Origin: Diogma glabrata
Lineage: Eukaryota > Arthropoda > Insecta > Diptera > Cylindrotomidae
Assembly (NCBI GenBank): GCA_963693315.1
Contig: OY856188.1
Span: 151,527,046 to 151,591,045 of the forward strand
Direction: 5' to 3'
DNA length: 64,000 nt
Shown here: positions 1-11,180 of the stretch, piece after piece
Numbering within the stretch: the stretch's first letter is position 1
Layout: every line of letters begins with the position of its first letter
The notes under the pieces: generated by a model
Told to the model about the DNA's origin: nothing
Database searches by the model: none
Seen by the model: the letters and a program-made list of their open reading frames with translations, nothing else
Made by a program: the position numbers and the translations under genes

Positions 1-525
1 CCCTGTATGGAGTACTGCTGTCAAGTTTGGGGTGCTGCCTCTGTTTCCATCTTGGCCCTCTTGGACTCTGTTCAAAAGCGAGCTATACGAATTGTAGGTG
101 ATCGAACTTTGACATCAAAACTTGATTCCCTACAACATCGTCGCACTGTTGCTGACCTCGTTGTTTTTTACAAATATCGTCATCAGCAGTGCTCAGATGA
201 AATCAGCGGCATCATGCCTCAAACTTATTCTTACCCCCGTTCCACTCGGCAATCGGCTGCCGCAACCAGCGAAACGGTAAAGATCCCGCGCTGTCATACT
301 GGCAGATCGCAGAGAGACTTCTTTGTCCGAAGTGCGTACAAATGGAATAGTTTGCCGGAACACTTAGTCTCAGGTGGCTTCAACCCACAGATGTTTAAAA
401 AAAGCGTTAATCTAAACCTTAGAACGCCAGTTGTTGTGGGACCCAGGTCTAGACCTGGGTCTTAAAAGGTATTTATGTGTTGTTGTGACACATATTCTAA
501 ACCCTATTACACAACACATTTTATA
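1..525 (+). pseudogene. LINE reverse transcriptase C-terminal fragment with 3' end
   Basis: The frame is open from the window edge and stops at 463-465. It encodes the region after the RT domain of a non-LTR retrotransposon ORF2: a MEYC..VWG start, then LDSVQKRAIRIVG, LDSLQHRR and, near the end, RDFFVRSAYKWNSLP. The LINE inside gypsy-3 (30891-32641) shows the same order of motifs, so the two belong to one superfamily but different lineages. The catalytic RT motifs lie upstream of the window or were lost. The 3' untranslated part contains a TGTTGTTGTGACACAT stretch that recurs at 1196-1335 and 55053-55190 on the other strand, so the family's 3' end falls near 525. No poly-A tail is visible here. 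Confidence 0.8.
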
Positions 526-1195
526 TTTCTTTTATTTTGAGAAATATTTATTTTGCAAATTCACTTAATTTATTTAATCACAATTAACAAACTTTCACGG
601 TGAATATATAACAACAAATGAATTTTATTATTCAGTTTAGATTATATAAGGTTCTACCGTACTAACATGAATTGTATTTTATTGCCCTATTCAGGTTTGC
701 GTTTTATTTAATTATAATTAGGCCGGAATTAAGTGTTACTCGCAATAACGATTGTAAAAGAAAACCCAGTTACTTTAAATGTAGTTTACGTAAAAGTTAT
801 GAGGAAATTATGATAGCTAATTACGTTAAGGAAAGGTGTCCAGATAATTTGTTGGACAACAATAACAAGAAGAACTGATTCAAGATTACAATGGGGACAA
901 GTGGAACCGATTTTACTGATATTAAAATTGGTTACAAGACGTTGTTGTGAAATTTAATTTTTGTTAAAAAAAACAAATTTTTAATTGCGATTCCTCTTAA
1001 AACTACGCCTCCTACAGAGTTCTGTTTTGGCTCACTTACTCGTTGTTACGTCTACTTTTGATAAGTGGTAAAAAAAAGGTATACTGCTACGGAAAAAATG
1101 GCGGAAAAATTGAATGGTAATTTGTATATGGTAATTTGCATATTTATCGTCGAATAATCGTTATTAATCAATAAAATCATTTAAATTTTTTATGA
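526..1195. other. AT-rich spacer, nothing recognised
   Basis: No supported gene. A short frame at 672-878 (68 codons) has no recognisable domain and low-complexity ends, so I do not call it. Confidence 0.5.
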
Positions 1196-1335
1196 TTTTT
1201 TTTTTTTTTTTAATAAAATGTGATGTGTAGTAGGCATTACAATATGTGTCACAACAACATATAAAAACCTCTAAGACCAAGGTCCCACAACAACATGCGT
1301 TCTAAGGATGTTAATTGACGCAAATCTGTTTTTTA
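1196..1335 (-). mobile_element. LINE 3' end with poly-A tail
   Basis: The 16-T run at 1196-1211 is the poly-A tail of a minus-strand insertion. The next ~120 bp are the reverse complement of the 3' end of the LINE at 1-525, sharing AGAACGC, TTGTTGTGGGACC, a conserved TGTTGTTGTGACACATATT and CACATTTTAT. It is therefore a severely 5'-truncated copy, in inverted orientation to the fragment at the window start. Confidence 0.75.
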
Positions 1336-2142
1336 TAATTATTATTACACACTTTTATTTAACTTGACTTCAGAGAGCTTTGATGGGTGGAATTTTGTGA
1401 TTCATTTTTCAGTAACTTCCCATTATGTGATTGATCCCAAATGGAAAAAACAAGTTTGTTGAAGCAGTCAGTACGTATTTCTAAGACTTTTAAAGCAAAA
1501 AACTTTATAAATCTGAAGAAAAAAAATTCAAATTTTTCTTCATTCTGAAAGACCTTAAAGAATTGCACTGAAATCCTCATCCTCTGGTTGACTCATTTTG
1601 AGCGAAGGAATTTTGGTAATACTGTGTATATCATTATAATCATAGACATCATACTTGTTTGTGTCATTTTATATGGATAAAAAGCCTTACATTATAAATA
1701 ATAAACACAAGAAAAAAATAAAAGTATGACATTTGAAAGCTTATAGACCTTTTTTGTTAAAGTTCAAATCGTTATTTTGCTGTATTTGACAGATTACATA
1801 CAGCAATGATAACTAGAAATCAGTTATTATGTATGAAAATATGAAAATCCATAAGATCTGAAGGTCCCATTTTCTACGTTGGAATTTCGTTCATACTGAG
1901 TATATCATTATAATATATGACATATTACACATTTGTGTTATTTTGATAAAAATAATGGATTAAATAAATCAAAATTTTACTTTTTGTTTTTATTAAGCAT
2001 AAATTTTATTGACGATTGAAGGAAACTTCTGGTGGTAAGAATCAGAACTAGTGTACCAATATAAATTTTGACATTTAGTTCATTTTTGTATACATTATCA
2101 AATTTTTGTTTACATTGGTAAGTTTCCAAGCCGAAAAATAAT
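1336..2142. other. AT-rich spacer with a short direct repeat
   Basis: No gene recognised. A ~65-bp segment (TACTGTGTATATCATTATAA and following) at about 1619-1680 recurs diverged at about 1895-1960. Confidence 0.4.
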
Positions 2143-2423
2143 AATTTAAACTAAATCTAATTGAAATATATATTTATAATACTTGTGTTTTTCCAGGAGT
2201 TTTGTTACAATTACAGAAAAACTACCAGAATTGTATATAAAAAGAATATTAAAACAGCCATCAGGGCAACACAAAATCCAGTTCACAAAAGAACTTGGAT
2301 ATTACATTGTGGGGTAAAATAAAAATTTAAACTAAATCTAATTGAAATATACATTTATAAAACTTGTGTTTTCCAGGTGTTTTGTTAAAATTACCAGAAT
2401 TGTACATAAAAAGAACATTAAAC
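2143..2423 (+). repeat. Direct repeat of ~105 bp containing an exon-like segment
   Basis: The segments 2143-2253 and 2324-2423 are diverged copies of each other. Both begin AATTTAAACTAAATCTAATT and contain TTCCAGG followed by an open LPELYIKRI reading. In the first copy the open segment is preceded by CAG and ends in GG|GTAAAA, like an internal exon with splice sites. I do not recognise the peptide. It may be the 5' part of the adjacent CHMP7 relic or of another decayed gene. Confidence 0.4.
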
Positions 2424-3680
2424 GTATTATCTTGATGAATGGAAAGATGATGTAAGAATCGATGCTTTGTTCGCTCCATTCAGAGTTCGAACATTAAATC
2501 CTGTTAATTACGATTCTAAATTAAAATTTTGAAAAAATGCCATAACAAACTATTGTTTGTATAAAGGGGAAAGCAATATAAATATAAAAGAATTGAAAAA
2601 TGAATTTCAGCGTAATATTAAAATTCCTTATGTATTTCCAACGGTATTAGAGAATATGTTTCAGAAAGAGGAAGTTAAATTAAAAAATGATTTCATGGAA
2701 ATTTGCCAGTATACATGGAGTTGAAGGGGTTTTAATTCGTTGATAAAAAAGTATTTCAAAGAGTCTCAATAAATTTAAAAATTTAATGATACAAAGAAAA
2801 GATGATTCCACAGAATATGTTTTAATTGAAAGTTTAAAGGTGAGTTTTTATTTAAGATTCTGTTGTTTCGAGGTTTAATTTCTATTCTTATTTGTAGAAT
2901 CAAGCAACAAAAATCCAAAGGGAAATGGAACATTTAACCGAATCTGTTATGTCCTTAGCCGATGCTATCGAAAAGCTTACCAATTCCAATTTAGAGTTTA
3001 AATCAACAAATGAAGGTGCATTGTTAGCAATTCAACAGTTAGAAAACAAACAGAGTCGATAGATAATTACTCAAAAATTATAATAAAATTCGGTGCCACC
3101 GCACAAAAAGTCACATCAATGAGCTTGAACGTTCTATTTATAATCTAGAAATAACAAAAACATTTATTGAAAATGAATTAAAAGATTTAGACAAAAAAAT
3201 ATGAGAGTTGATTAGAGATGGCAAACGAAATTCAGCGAAGTTTCATCTTCGTTAGATCAAATACAAATACTACAATCTCAAATTGAAGATACAACGAGTG
3301 ATGCTAAAGTGTTGGAAGCTTTTAAGATTGGTTCTAAAACTATCAAAAATTTGCTTTCTGATTCGGGAATTACGCTGGATAGCGTTGATGAGGCATTGGC
3401 GGATGTCCAAGAAAACAATGAGGTACATGATGATATCCAATCAACGTTGGGCGGTGGTAACACATTTAATACAATTGATGATTCTACTCTGGAAAAAGAA
3501 TTAGAGGAATTGTTATTAGAAGATGCCTTCTCTGATGTTGTACTGTCTGATATTAATAAAAACGACGAAAATGAAAAGGAGAAACCAAAGGATGCAATAT
3601 TAAATATGGATGACTCGATAGAACGTCGTATGAATGAATTAAGAATTGAGTTTGGTGATGGATGTTTTTTTTTTTTTTAA
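2424..3680 (+). pseudogene. CHMP7: CHMP7-like (ESCRT-III) gene relic with one retained intron
   Basis: CHMP7 is an ESCRT-III family protein that acts in endosomal sorting and nuclear-envelope sealing. The relic has an N-terminal part (about 2430-2770) reading DEWKDDVRIDALFAPFR and NPVNYDSKLKF, which matches the CHMP7 winged-helix region. A 58-bp intron follows (GTGAGT at 2840 to TTGTAG at 2897), then a Snf7-like coiled coil (MEHLTESV..LADAIEKL). The last open frame, 3309-3680, contains VLEAFKIGSKTIKNLL and VDEALADVQE, the C-terminal Snf7/CHMP7 region. It is broken by TGA at 2530-2532 (where Trp is expected), TGA at 2722, TAA at 2770, TAG at 3060 and frameshifts around 3205-3300. The intron shows it arose by DNA duplication, not as a processed cDNA copy. 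The family call is from remembered motifs and is fairly secure in the C-terminal part. Confidence 0.7.
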
Positions 3681-3733
3681 ATAAAATTCAAAAACTCACT
3701 CAAAAAATGTATATCGCTAAAAACTAGAAAATA

Positions 3734-4495
3734 AAAAAAAAATTTTAAAAAACACACTTTTATTGAAAATGAGCTAAAAACTAAAAAATAAATTTTGCAT
3801 TGACAAAACACGATGTTCCAGAGAAACAAAGGTTATATTCAAACGTTAAATCTTTTATTAATAACTATATGTTTGCTTTCAAACTATAATAAGGAAATAA
3901 ATATTTAAATATCTTTTTAAACAATTTAACACAGATGGCAAAATTAGATGTACAGACTAGAATACTATTTAACTAGAAGTTTTGTTAGATAAATAATTTT
4001 CCGTTACAGTTTTTTACAAAAAATAAAAGTGGGTGGCGTAGTCAATATAGAAGGGCACTAAATATGTAGAAAATGTGCTAATTCTTAATCTTAATTGAGT
4101 AATAAGTATAAACACTAAAACTTAATTCAACTATTTCAAAGTATTATAAATTACTTATAATACAAGAAATGTGATGTAATACGCTGACTGCGCCACCCAC
4201 TTTTATTTTTTGTAAAAAACTGTAACGGAAAATTATTTATCTAACAAAACTTCTAGTTAAATAGTATTCTAGTCTGTACATCTAATTTTGCCATCTGTGT
4301 TAAATTGTTTAAAAAGATATTTAAATATTTATTTCCTTATTATAGTTTGAAAGCAAACATATAGTTATTAATAAAAGATTTAACGTTTGAATATAACCTT
4401 TGTTTCTCTGGAACATCGTGTTTTGTCAATGCAAAATTTATTTTTTAGTTTTTAGCTCATTTTCAATAAAAGTGTGTTTTTTAAAATTTTTTTTT
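3734..4495. repeat. Foldback inverted repeat, 305-bp arms, 152-bp loop
   Basis: Left arm 3734-4038 and right arm 4191-4495 are reverse complements with no mismatch that I could find by eye. The inner ends read GTGGGTGGCG / CGCCACCCAC and the outer ends are A-rich/T-rich. The loop (4039-4190) is AT-rich with no ORF. It could be a foldback or MITE-type element or a recent palindromic duplication. A transcript through it would form a ~300-bp perfect duplex. No clear target duplication is visible in the A/T-rich flanks. Confidence 0.85.
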
Positions 4496-4533
4496 TTTAA
4501 GTTTTTTTTAGTTAAATAATGGATAACTAAACC

Positions 4534-5030
4534 ATAAATCCTATCACATATAAAATATGACATAAGCCAATATTTCGTGATAGGATAGGGAAAATAAAAA
4601 TAAAATAAGAGATAAAGAGCAAATTTGTTTTAAAAACTTGCGGGAACAAAACTAAAATTGGTTTGCCAATAGTCCAGCTAATGGCATAATCCCTGATTAT
4701 AGGACGCAGTATATTTTTCAAAGATTAAAGCTTAGATATATAGTTATATGAAGGCTCGTTTCTTCGAGCAAGCCACAGCGTTCCAGCATCAAGGAATATT
4801 CATTAGCTAAGATTGAGAGTGCTACCGTTGACTGTATACAGTTCATCCGCCAGCACCCCTAAGGTATCACCTTGGCTAGTGATATCTCACTGCCATTGCT
4901 AGTGGTATGTGATATCTCACGTTAACTCATATGCCAATAACAGGAACTGGAGTACGCGGGGTTGTCACACCCGTGGATCAAAAAATAGAAAAAAATTACC
5001 AAATTAATAAAAACTGATCCCTCCATGCGT
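4534..5030 (+). repeat. Unclassified interspersed repeat, copy 1
   Basis: Non-coding. It contains a pair of GTGATATCTCAC blocks around a short spacer (about 4880-4920), then GTTGTCACACCCGTGGATCA and ACTGATCCCTCCATGCG. The same block series recurs at 8641-8815 (reverse strand), 41741-41890 and 61290-61440, so this is a dispersed repeat family. I do not recognise it; it may be the untranslated end of a larger element. Confidence 0.65.
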
Positions 5031-5300
5031 ACATTACGTAAACGACGATCATTTGGAAAAACATTTATTAATAATTATATACTTTCCTAACTTTTACTTT
5101 ATTTAAGTAACAAAAAAGTTAATTTATTCTTCAAACATGGCGATTTCAAAAAGTACCTTTTTGTTATCTTTCATGTTTTAGGTAGATTTCATATAAAAAT
5201 CTACCTATTGCAATGGGCTTCATCTCGGAATTTCGGAAAAAATTTTGGTGCCAAACGACTATATATGATAAGCGGAGACGGAAAATCAAAATGAAAAAAA

Positions 5301-5407
<107 letters not shown>

Positions 5408-5490
5408 ATTTTTATATTAAAAAAATTGTTTTTTTGTGTATAGCCTATTTAATTAACAAATATTTTAACAAAAATATTTTACATAAAAAA

Positions 5491-5524
5491 CCTTGACCGG
5501 TTTCGACGCTTATCGCATCATTTT
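5491..5524 (-). other. Candidate degenerate hammerhead-like stem in PLE-1 3' region
   Basis: On the minus strand ~120 nt after the ORF stop there is GATGC-GATAA-GCGTC (a 5-bp stem with one G-U pair and a 5-nt loop) followed by GAAACCGG. Penelope-like elements are known to carry type I hammerhead motifs near their ends. The TGATG..GAAA order resembles the ribozyme core, but the full CUGAUGA consensus and a clear stem III are not present. Confidence 0.35.
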
Positions 5525-5644
5525 CAAAAAGTTGAATATGAAACACAGAATTTTAATAGAAAAAATTTTAAAACAAAGAAAAAATTGAAAAATAAAACTT
5601 TACCGAAAAACTAAACGCTACTTTGATTTTTGCTGTCATATGAT

Positions 5645-7334
5645 TTAATTTATAATTGAGTTATAAAAATTATGAATGTAGTTTGAATCTGTTTGTTTAT
5701 TTAAGGAGTTTGGACTTTTTTTAATGTGAAGCATTTCCAACATTTGTAATTTGTTAAAATTATTCTCCCTCTCTAAAATTCTAACATTGTCCATAGTTAT
5801 AATATGTTTAGCTGATCTTAAATGCATAGACAAAGCGCTAACATCACTATCGTTATTTAATGAGGCATCTTTATTATGTTGATAAATCCGTTTGCTTAAA
5901 AGTTGAGTAGTACGGCCTGTATAAGTTGCAGGACAATCACAAAAAGTTTGGTAAACAACATTACTTAAAAACTGTTTTTGAATTTTATCTTTTAGACTGG
6001 AAAAAAATTGATTTTGAAAATTTGAGCACGATAAACCAACAGTATTAATATCGTATTGTTTTAACAAGCAGCTAATTTTTTCAAATAAATTTTTGACATA
6101 TGGAATCGAAACAAATTTCTTTTTTCTTTCTTCAGAATTATTTTCAAAAACTGGAACAAAAGTATTATCATGTGTTGTAGCTTCTTGAACAGCATTTTTA
6201 AAAATAGCATCTTTAATACCGCGTTTTATTAAAAACAAAGGGTAGCCATTTAAAAGAAGAATATCAGTTAACATTTTAAAATTTTTATGATGAAATTTCA
6301 AATCTGTAAGACGTATAACTTTTTCAGCTAAAAGAAACACAGCATTTTTCTTATAGTTCAAAGGAAGCCACGACGCAAAATTTAGATATCTGCCAGACCA
6401 CGTTTGCTTATGATACCAATCAGTACTTAAAGAGCCATCACTATTATGGATAATAATAAGATCCAAAAAGGCAATTGATTATCAGCTTCAATTTCCAAAG
6501 TAAATTTAATATTTTTATCATAATCATTAAACTCTTTAAGAAAAACATCAATTTTATCAGTCGGAACAGCTGTAACAATATCATCGACATATCTATAGAA
6601 GAAAGGTGGTTTAATATCACATTGATTTAAAATATCCTCTTCTAAAAGTTCCATAACAAGATTGGCTGCTGCTGGACTGATTGGAGAACCCATAGGACAT
6701 CCAAAAATTTGACGATAACATTTCCCATCGAATGTAAATTCGCAATTATTCAAAACCAACATCAAAGCTTCAATAAAATTTATCTTTTTTAACTTCAACT
6801 TATTTTCCTTCTTAATAGACATCCACTTTTTACTAACTGTATTAATAACAGCTTCACGACTAACATTAGTAAAAAGTGAAACAACGTCTAAAGAAATAAG
6901 AGAGTATCCTGGAGGTAAATAGATGTTTTTAATTTTTTCTTTAAAATCCTCAGCATTTTTAATATATGTTGTAGTTTTACCAACAACCTTATTTAAGGCA
7001 TCAGATAAAAATTTTGATAAACAATAAGTCACAGTACCTATACAATTAACAATAGGTCGCAGAGGCGGTTAGGCTTATGCACTTTTACAAGTCCATACAT
7101 CCGAGCATTAATACTATTATGGCAACGTAGCTTTTTTCCATCAAAACTAGTTATCCGACCTTCATTTTCCCAACACATAATCATTTCATTCATTTCTTTT
7201 TCTAATTTAGATTTAGCAATATTTTTAATTTCAATATAAGTATTAGCATCATTTAATAGATGACTCATTTTTTCAAAATATTCATTACGTTTAATAAGAA
7301 CAGTGATATTACCCTTATCTGCTCTTGAAACCAA
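5645..7334 (-). pseudogene. Penelope-like RT + GIY-YIG endonuclease, frameshifted
   Basis: Retrotransposition protein of a Penelope-like element: the RT copies RNA and the GIY-YIG endonuclease nicks the target. Three blocks are visible in the minus direction. Block 7334-7038 has VSRADKGNITVLI and YGLVKVHKPN. Block 7032-6427 has SLDVVSLFTNV, FGCPMGSPISP and the catalytic YVDD in RYVDDIVTAVP. Block 6466-5645 has the endonuclease core VVYQTFCDCPATYTGRT with TTQLLSKRIYQH. Two frameshifts separate the blocks, near 7035 and near 6466, so no intact protein can be made. RT catalytic residues are preserved, which points to loss after insertion. It is distinct in sequence from PLE-2 and PLE-3. Confidence 0.85.
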
Positions 7335-7350
7335 AACATCAGGAGTGCGT

Positions 7351-8042
7351 TCGATTACTAAATGAGATATTAACCATTTAATGAATCATTTAATGAATGA
7401 CAGATGACAGCGTTCGAGAACTTGAAAACCCGATTTCATTTAAATTTTCATTTAATGAAACCACGCCTCTTTTCATTTAATTTTAAATGCAATAAATAGC
7501 ATATTTAAGGTTTAATGAAGTTTTTTATTCAAAAAAATTTCAAATCGAAAACCGTAAAATTTTGTTTTATAATTTTTAATTAATTTAGCAAATTAGGTAT
7601 TACGAATTAATTGTAATATAATGAATTAAGGAATTAATTTTATATATAATAATTAATTCTCAATTGAAAAATATAAACAAAATGGATGAAAATTTTGAAA
7701 TTAGTGAGAGATAAAACCAACAGCTCCTATTACCAATTACATTTAACGATTGAAAATAAAATTAATTAACAAGTTTTTGCAACCAATTCAATCACCAGTC
7801 TCAAACTGCAGATTCCTTAAAGTTTTCGAGTTAGTTATAATCTTAAAATTTAATTTGTTTTTGAAAATTTTTATAATAAATTTAATTACGACGGAAGTAA
7901 ATGAAAAATAATGCATTAACAGGGAGTAAGATTTTAATTTGATTATAACTTTTATAATCCAACATTTCGTTTATTTATTCATAGAAGCGTCAAAATTTTT
8001 CAAATTTGACATTATATACATTAAATGAAATTCGTTCGAATA
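7351..8042. other. AT-rich spacer
   Basis: No gene recognised. It starts with repeated CATTTAATGAA motifs (7376-7480) that look like part of another repeat, then A/T-rich sequence up to the gap. Confidence 0.4.
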
Positions 8043-8242
8043 NNNNNNNNNNNNNNNNNNNNNNNNNNNNNNNNNNNNNNNNNNNNNNNNNNNNNNNNNN
8101 NNNNNNNNNNNNNNNNNNNNNNNNNNNNNNNNNNNNNNNNNNNNNNNNNNNNNNNNNNNNNNNNNNNNNNNNNNNNNNNNNNNNNNNNNNNNNNNNNNNN
8201 NNNNNNNNNNNNNNNNNNNNNNNNNNNNNNNNNNNNNNNNNN
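8043..8242. other. Assembly gap, 200 N
   Basis: Exactly 200 unknown bases, a conventional placeholder length. Reading frames drawn through it are meaningless. Confidence 0.99.
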
Positions 8243-8640
8243 TACATTGTTGCATATGTTTCTTCATCGCTGGTTGAACCGGGTTCATTTTCTAACCACA
8301 TGCGATGAAGGGAGCTTGATTGGATGCATTGCGTACAGTCTAAATAAAGTTAGTTTCATTGATAATGCTTGGTTATCTGTCAATTTTCTCTTTGCATTTA
8401 AGCCAGTGAAATGCATTTTTACTTCTGCTCGATGTATAATATATAAACATTTCCGAATATGGCAGCGTTTTCAAAAACACACAATTTTGTGAAGAAAGCA
8501 TTCATCGTTGAAGTCAGTGTGTTCACGATTGTTGCATTTTCGCAGTTGTGTAAATAGCGGGCAGTCTGTTTTCTAGATGTCCTGCTAAAAGAAAAACAGC
8601 TGAACTTCGTCCATGTGGCATGTTATCCGTCCATGTTATC
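8243..8640. other. Unrecognised sequence beside the gap
   Basis: Base composition is less extreme than the surroundings. Minus-strand frames run into the gap (for example a segment reading WLENEPGSTSDEETYA). I cannot assign a family. Confidence 0.3.
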
Positions 8641-8815
8641 CGCATGGAGGGATCAGTTTTTATTGCTTTGTAAATTTTTTTATTTTTGATTTACTGGTGT
8701 GACAATCCCTGCTATTGACATACAAGCTAGCGTGAGATATCACATACCACTGGCAATAGCAGTGAGATATCACTAGCCAAGGTGACATCTTCGGAGTGGT
8801 GGCGGCTTATAACGT
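8641..8815 (-). repeat. Unclassified interspersed repeat, copy 2
   Basis: Reverse complement of the block series in copy 1: CGCATGGAGGGATCAGTTTT, then GTGTGACAATCC and GTGAGATATCAC twice around a CAATAGCAG spacer. Confidence 0.65.
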
Positions 8816-9666
8816 GCGTAATCTACTTCAAAGTTATGGGTTAGATTCATTGAAATGTTGCACTAAAGATATTAAATTTTAGTGAGGAGAATATTTTATT
8901 TTTGTTCTATAAGTCCGTCGTCAGAACTGTCCAACTTTCCTAAAGTGATACTTTTGCGCAAATCAAAATGACCACTTTATTTCGGTTGGTACAAATCACT
9001 TCAGCGCAAAGCAAAATGGGTTTCGTCAGAAATATATTTATGAATAAATAAAAAGAACTTGCTTAGTATTTAAACATCGATATAAATCTGGTTTTATTTC
9101 CAATATTTGCAAGTATTTAAACAAATCGATTTTCATATAATTTACATACATAGCAAAAATATTCTTAAAATTAATTCTTTCAAAATGTTAAAAATGTGTT
9201 ACAAATTTTCTTTGTAAATTTATTTGACCTACATATCCAATTTTACTTTAAATTTATTACATCATAAAAATAAACGAATAGTAGATTCTTGTATGAGCTT
9301 AGAATGAAGGCAAATCTTCACGAGGATGAAGTTTCCCGAAACGAGTGGAGGCAATCATCCGAGTGAAGAATTGCCATCATCCTAAGTGAATACAAGGTGC
9401 TATTTTATCCACGAATTCAACATATTTCGTTTTATTTCCATTTTTCTTGTAAATCGGCGAAATTTTTTGAAATTAATTGTTTATTTATCGAGAAAATACC
9501 TAATTTATGAACGTAAAATGCATAATTCTGTATAGTTTATCTATCGATCTTTATGTTGTGCAAATTTCAAGTCGCTACGTTAAGTAAATCGAAAGAGTTT
9601 GAATATTTCCGTAGAAAACCGATTTTTTTTATTTAAACAACGAATAAACAATGAAAATTGTTAGTT
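8816..9666. other. AT-rich spacer
   Basis: No gene recognised. It ends in a short (TA)n run (about 9667-9687) that is the left flank of gypsy-1. Confidence 0.4.
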
Positions 9667-9687
9667 AATATATATATATATATATAT

Positions 9688-11097
9688 TGTAACGTCCTTT
9701 TGTGCGCTACGCTATTTTTTTAGGTGGTGAGACGGGCCTTTACCATCCGTACCACATGTACAAGACTCAATTTCATTTTCCAAAAAAAAAACTTTTCACT
9801 TGATATATTTTTTTTTTTTAACAGCACAAACACAATACGAACACAACAAATAATTAATAAAAAAAAACGAAATTCGATTTATTTTCCATTTATTTTTTTT
9901 TTTTTAAAAAAAACTTTTCACTTGATATAATTTTATATATTTTTTTTTTCTAAACAGCACAACCACAACACAACAAAACGAACACAAGAATTTAGCAAAA
10001 CAAAATTAATTCAAAAATTCAATATAATATTTAATTGACTTTAAGCTTTACAAAAAAAAAATGGAAGTTAACATTAACCAAAAATTAAAAAAATAAATAA
10101 CAATAAAAGTTATAATTATATAAATAAATTTTTTATATATTCTACCTAATTATCTGCCATCTTCTAATTCAAGAAATTGTTCCTTCCCGTTGATGGCTGT
10201 TTTTCCTTTTGTTGTGTCCACCCAATTTGTTGTTGCTGCTGTGCCGGTTCAAAACCAAAGAGAAATATCTCAAAATTCCTATTCCTTTTATACCAAAAAT
10301 TTCCCCATATTTCCCCAATTAATAATATTTTTGATTTATTTTGATGTTGGTTGCATTTTATTTTTCGAAATTATAACTTTCGAAATTGGTGTTCAGCAAT
10401 TCGCCTATTAAGCATAGCAATTTAAGCAACGATCTAAATGCATTAATTACAACGGTTGAGTTTTTAAATTTTAATTGTTGAAGTAGAATTTCTAAACAAT
10501 TTACGTTGTCTTAATATTTTACGATAATACGGCTTGACACATTTGTTAATATTCTTCTTAATATTCCTTGTTAAATTCCATAAAGCCGATAAAATAGATT
10601 TCGTTTCCATTTTCATGGCTGTTTTTAACATTGCTGTAACAACACCGGCTTCTGTTAAAATTAATTTAACGTTATTATCCGCTCGACATCATAAAATTCT
10701 TAGAACACCGCAGTAACTTGTATTAACTCCTCTGAACTCGAATTAAGTTGATCAAATGAGATTTCATAAAATTTTGATTGAACACAACAACGGTTAGTAA
10801 CTTCCATAAACATTTATTGGTCTCTATTTTGCAGATCGTCTTAAGATTATGAATTAAAACTAAAGGCAGCTATATAAACTTATTTTCTTATTTTCCTAAA
10901 TTTAATTTTTATCAAAATATAATTTCAAGTATTTTTTTTTTGTTTCATTTAAATATATTTTTTTTTTTATATGGATATTTTTTTTATATATACAAATTAA
11001 TTTTTTTCTCTTATTTTTTTTTGTTTATTAAATTTTGTTTTATTGTTTGATTTCAATTTATTTGAATTAAATGCAATTATAGAAACCAAACGTTACA
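9688..11097 (-). repeat. Gypsy-1 3' LTR
   Basis: 1,410 bp, TGTAAC...GTTACA, the same length as its partner at 18357-19766. Differences seen are single bases in T/A homopolymer runs near 9819 and 9905. Small frames inside it are duplicated in both LTRs and are not genes. Confidence 0.95.
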
Positions 11098-11114
11098 CTA
11101 GACCACTGATAATT

Positions 11115-11161
11115 TTTCGAGAGAATTTTGAAAACATGAACTTTTCAAAATTCTCTCGAAA
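11115..11161. other. Perfect 20-bp hairpin inside gypsy-1, 17 bp from the 3' LTR
   Basis: TTTCGAGAGAATTTTGAAAA at 11115-11134 pairs perfectly with 11142-11161 across a 7-nt loop. It sits where a polypurine tract is expected. The only purine-rich run in the element sense (GGGGAACGAAAGG, about 11168-11180) is on the far side of the hairpin. The role is unknown. Confidence 0.8.
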
Positions 11162-11180
11162 GGTTAATGCCTTTCGTTCC

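Noticed and set aside
672..878. Small gene of 68 codons
   Set aside because: No domain, no homology that I recognise, and AT-rich flanks; the length is within chance expectation.
5181..5210. Small hairpin GGTAGATTT/AAATCTACC as a terminator or regulatory site
   Set aside because: A single short palindrome in AT-rich eukaryotic DNA; no transcript context.
7971..8492. Frames crossing the N gap at 8043-8242 (and likewise at 36718-37288)
   Set aside because: The unknown bases make the continuity meaningless; the gap length is a placeholder.
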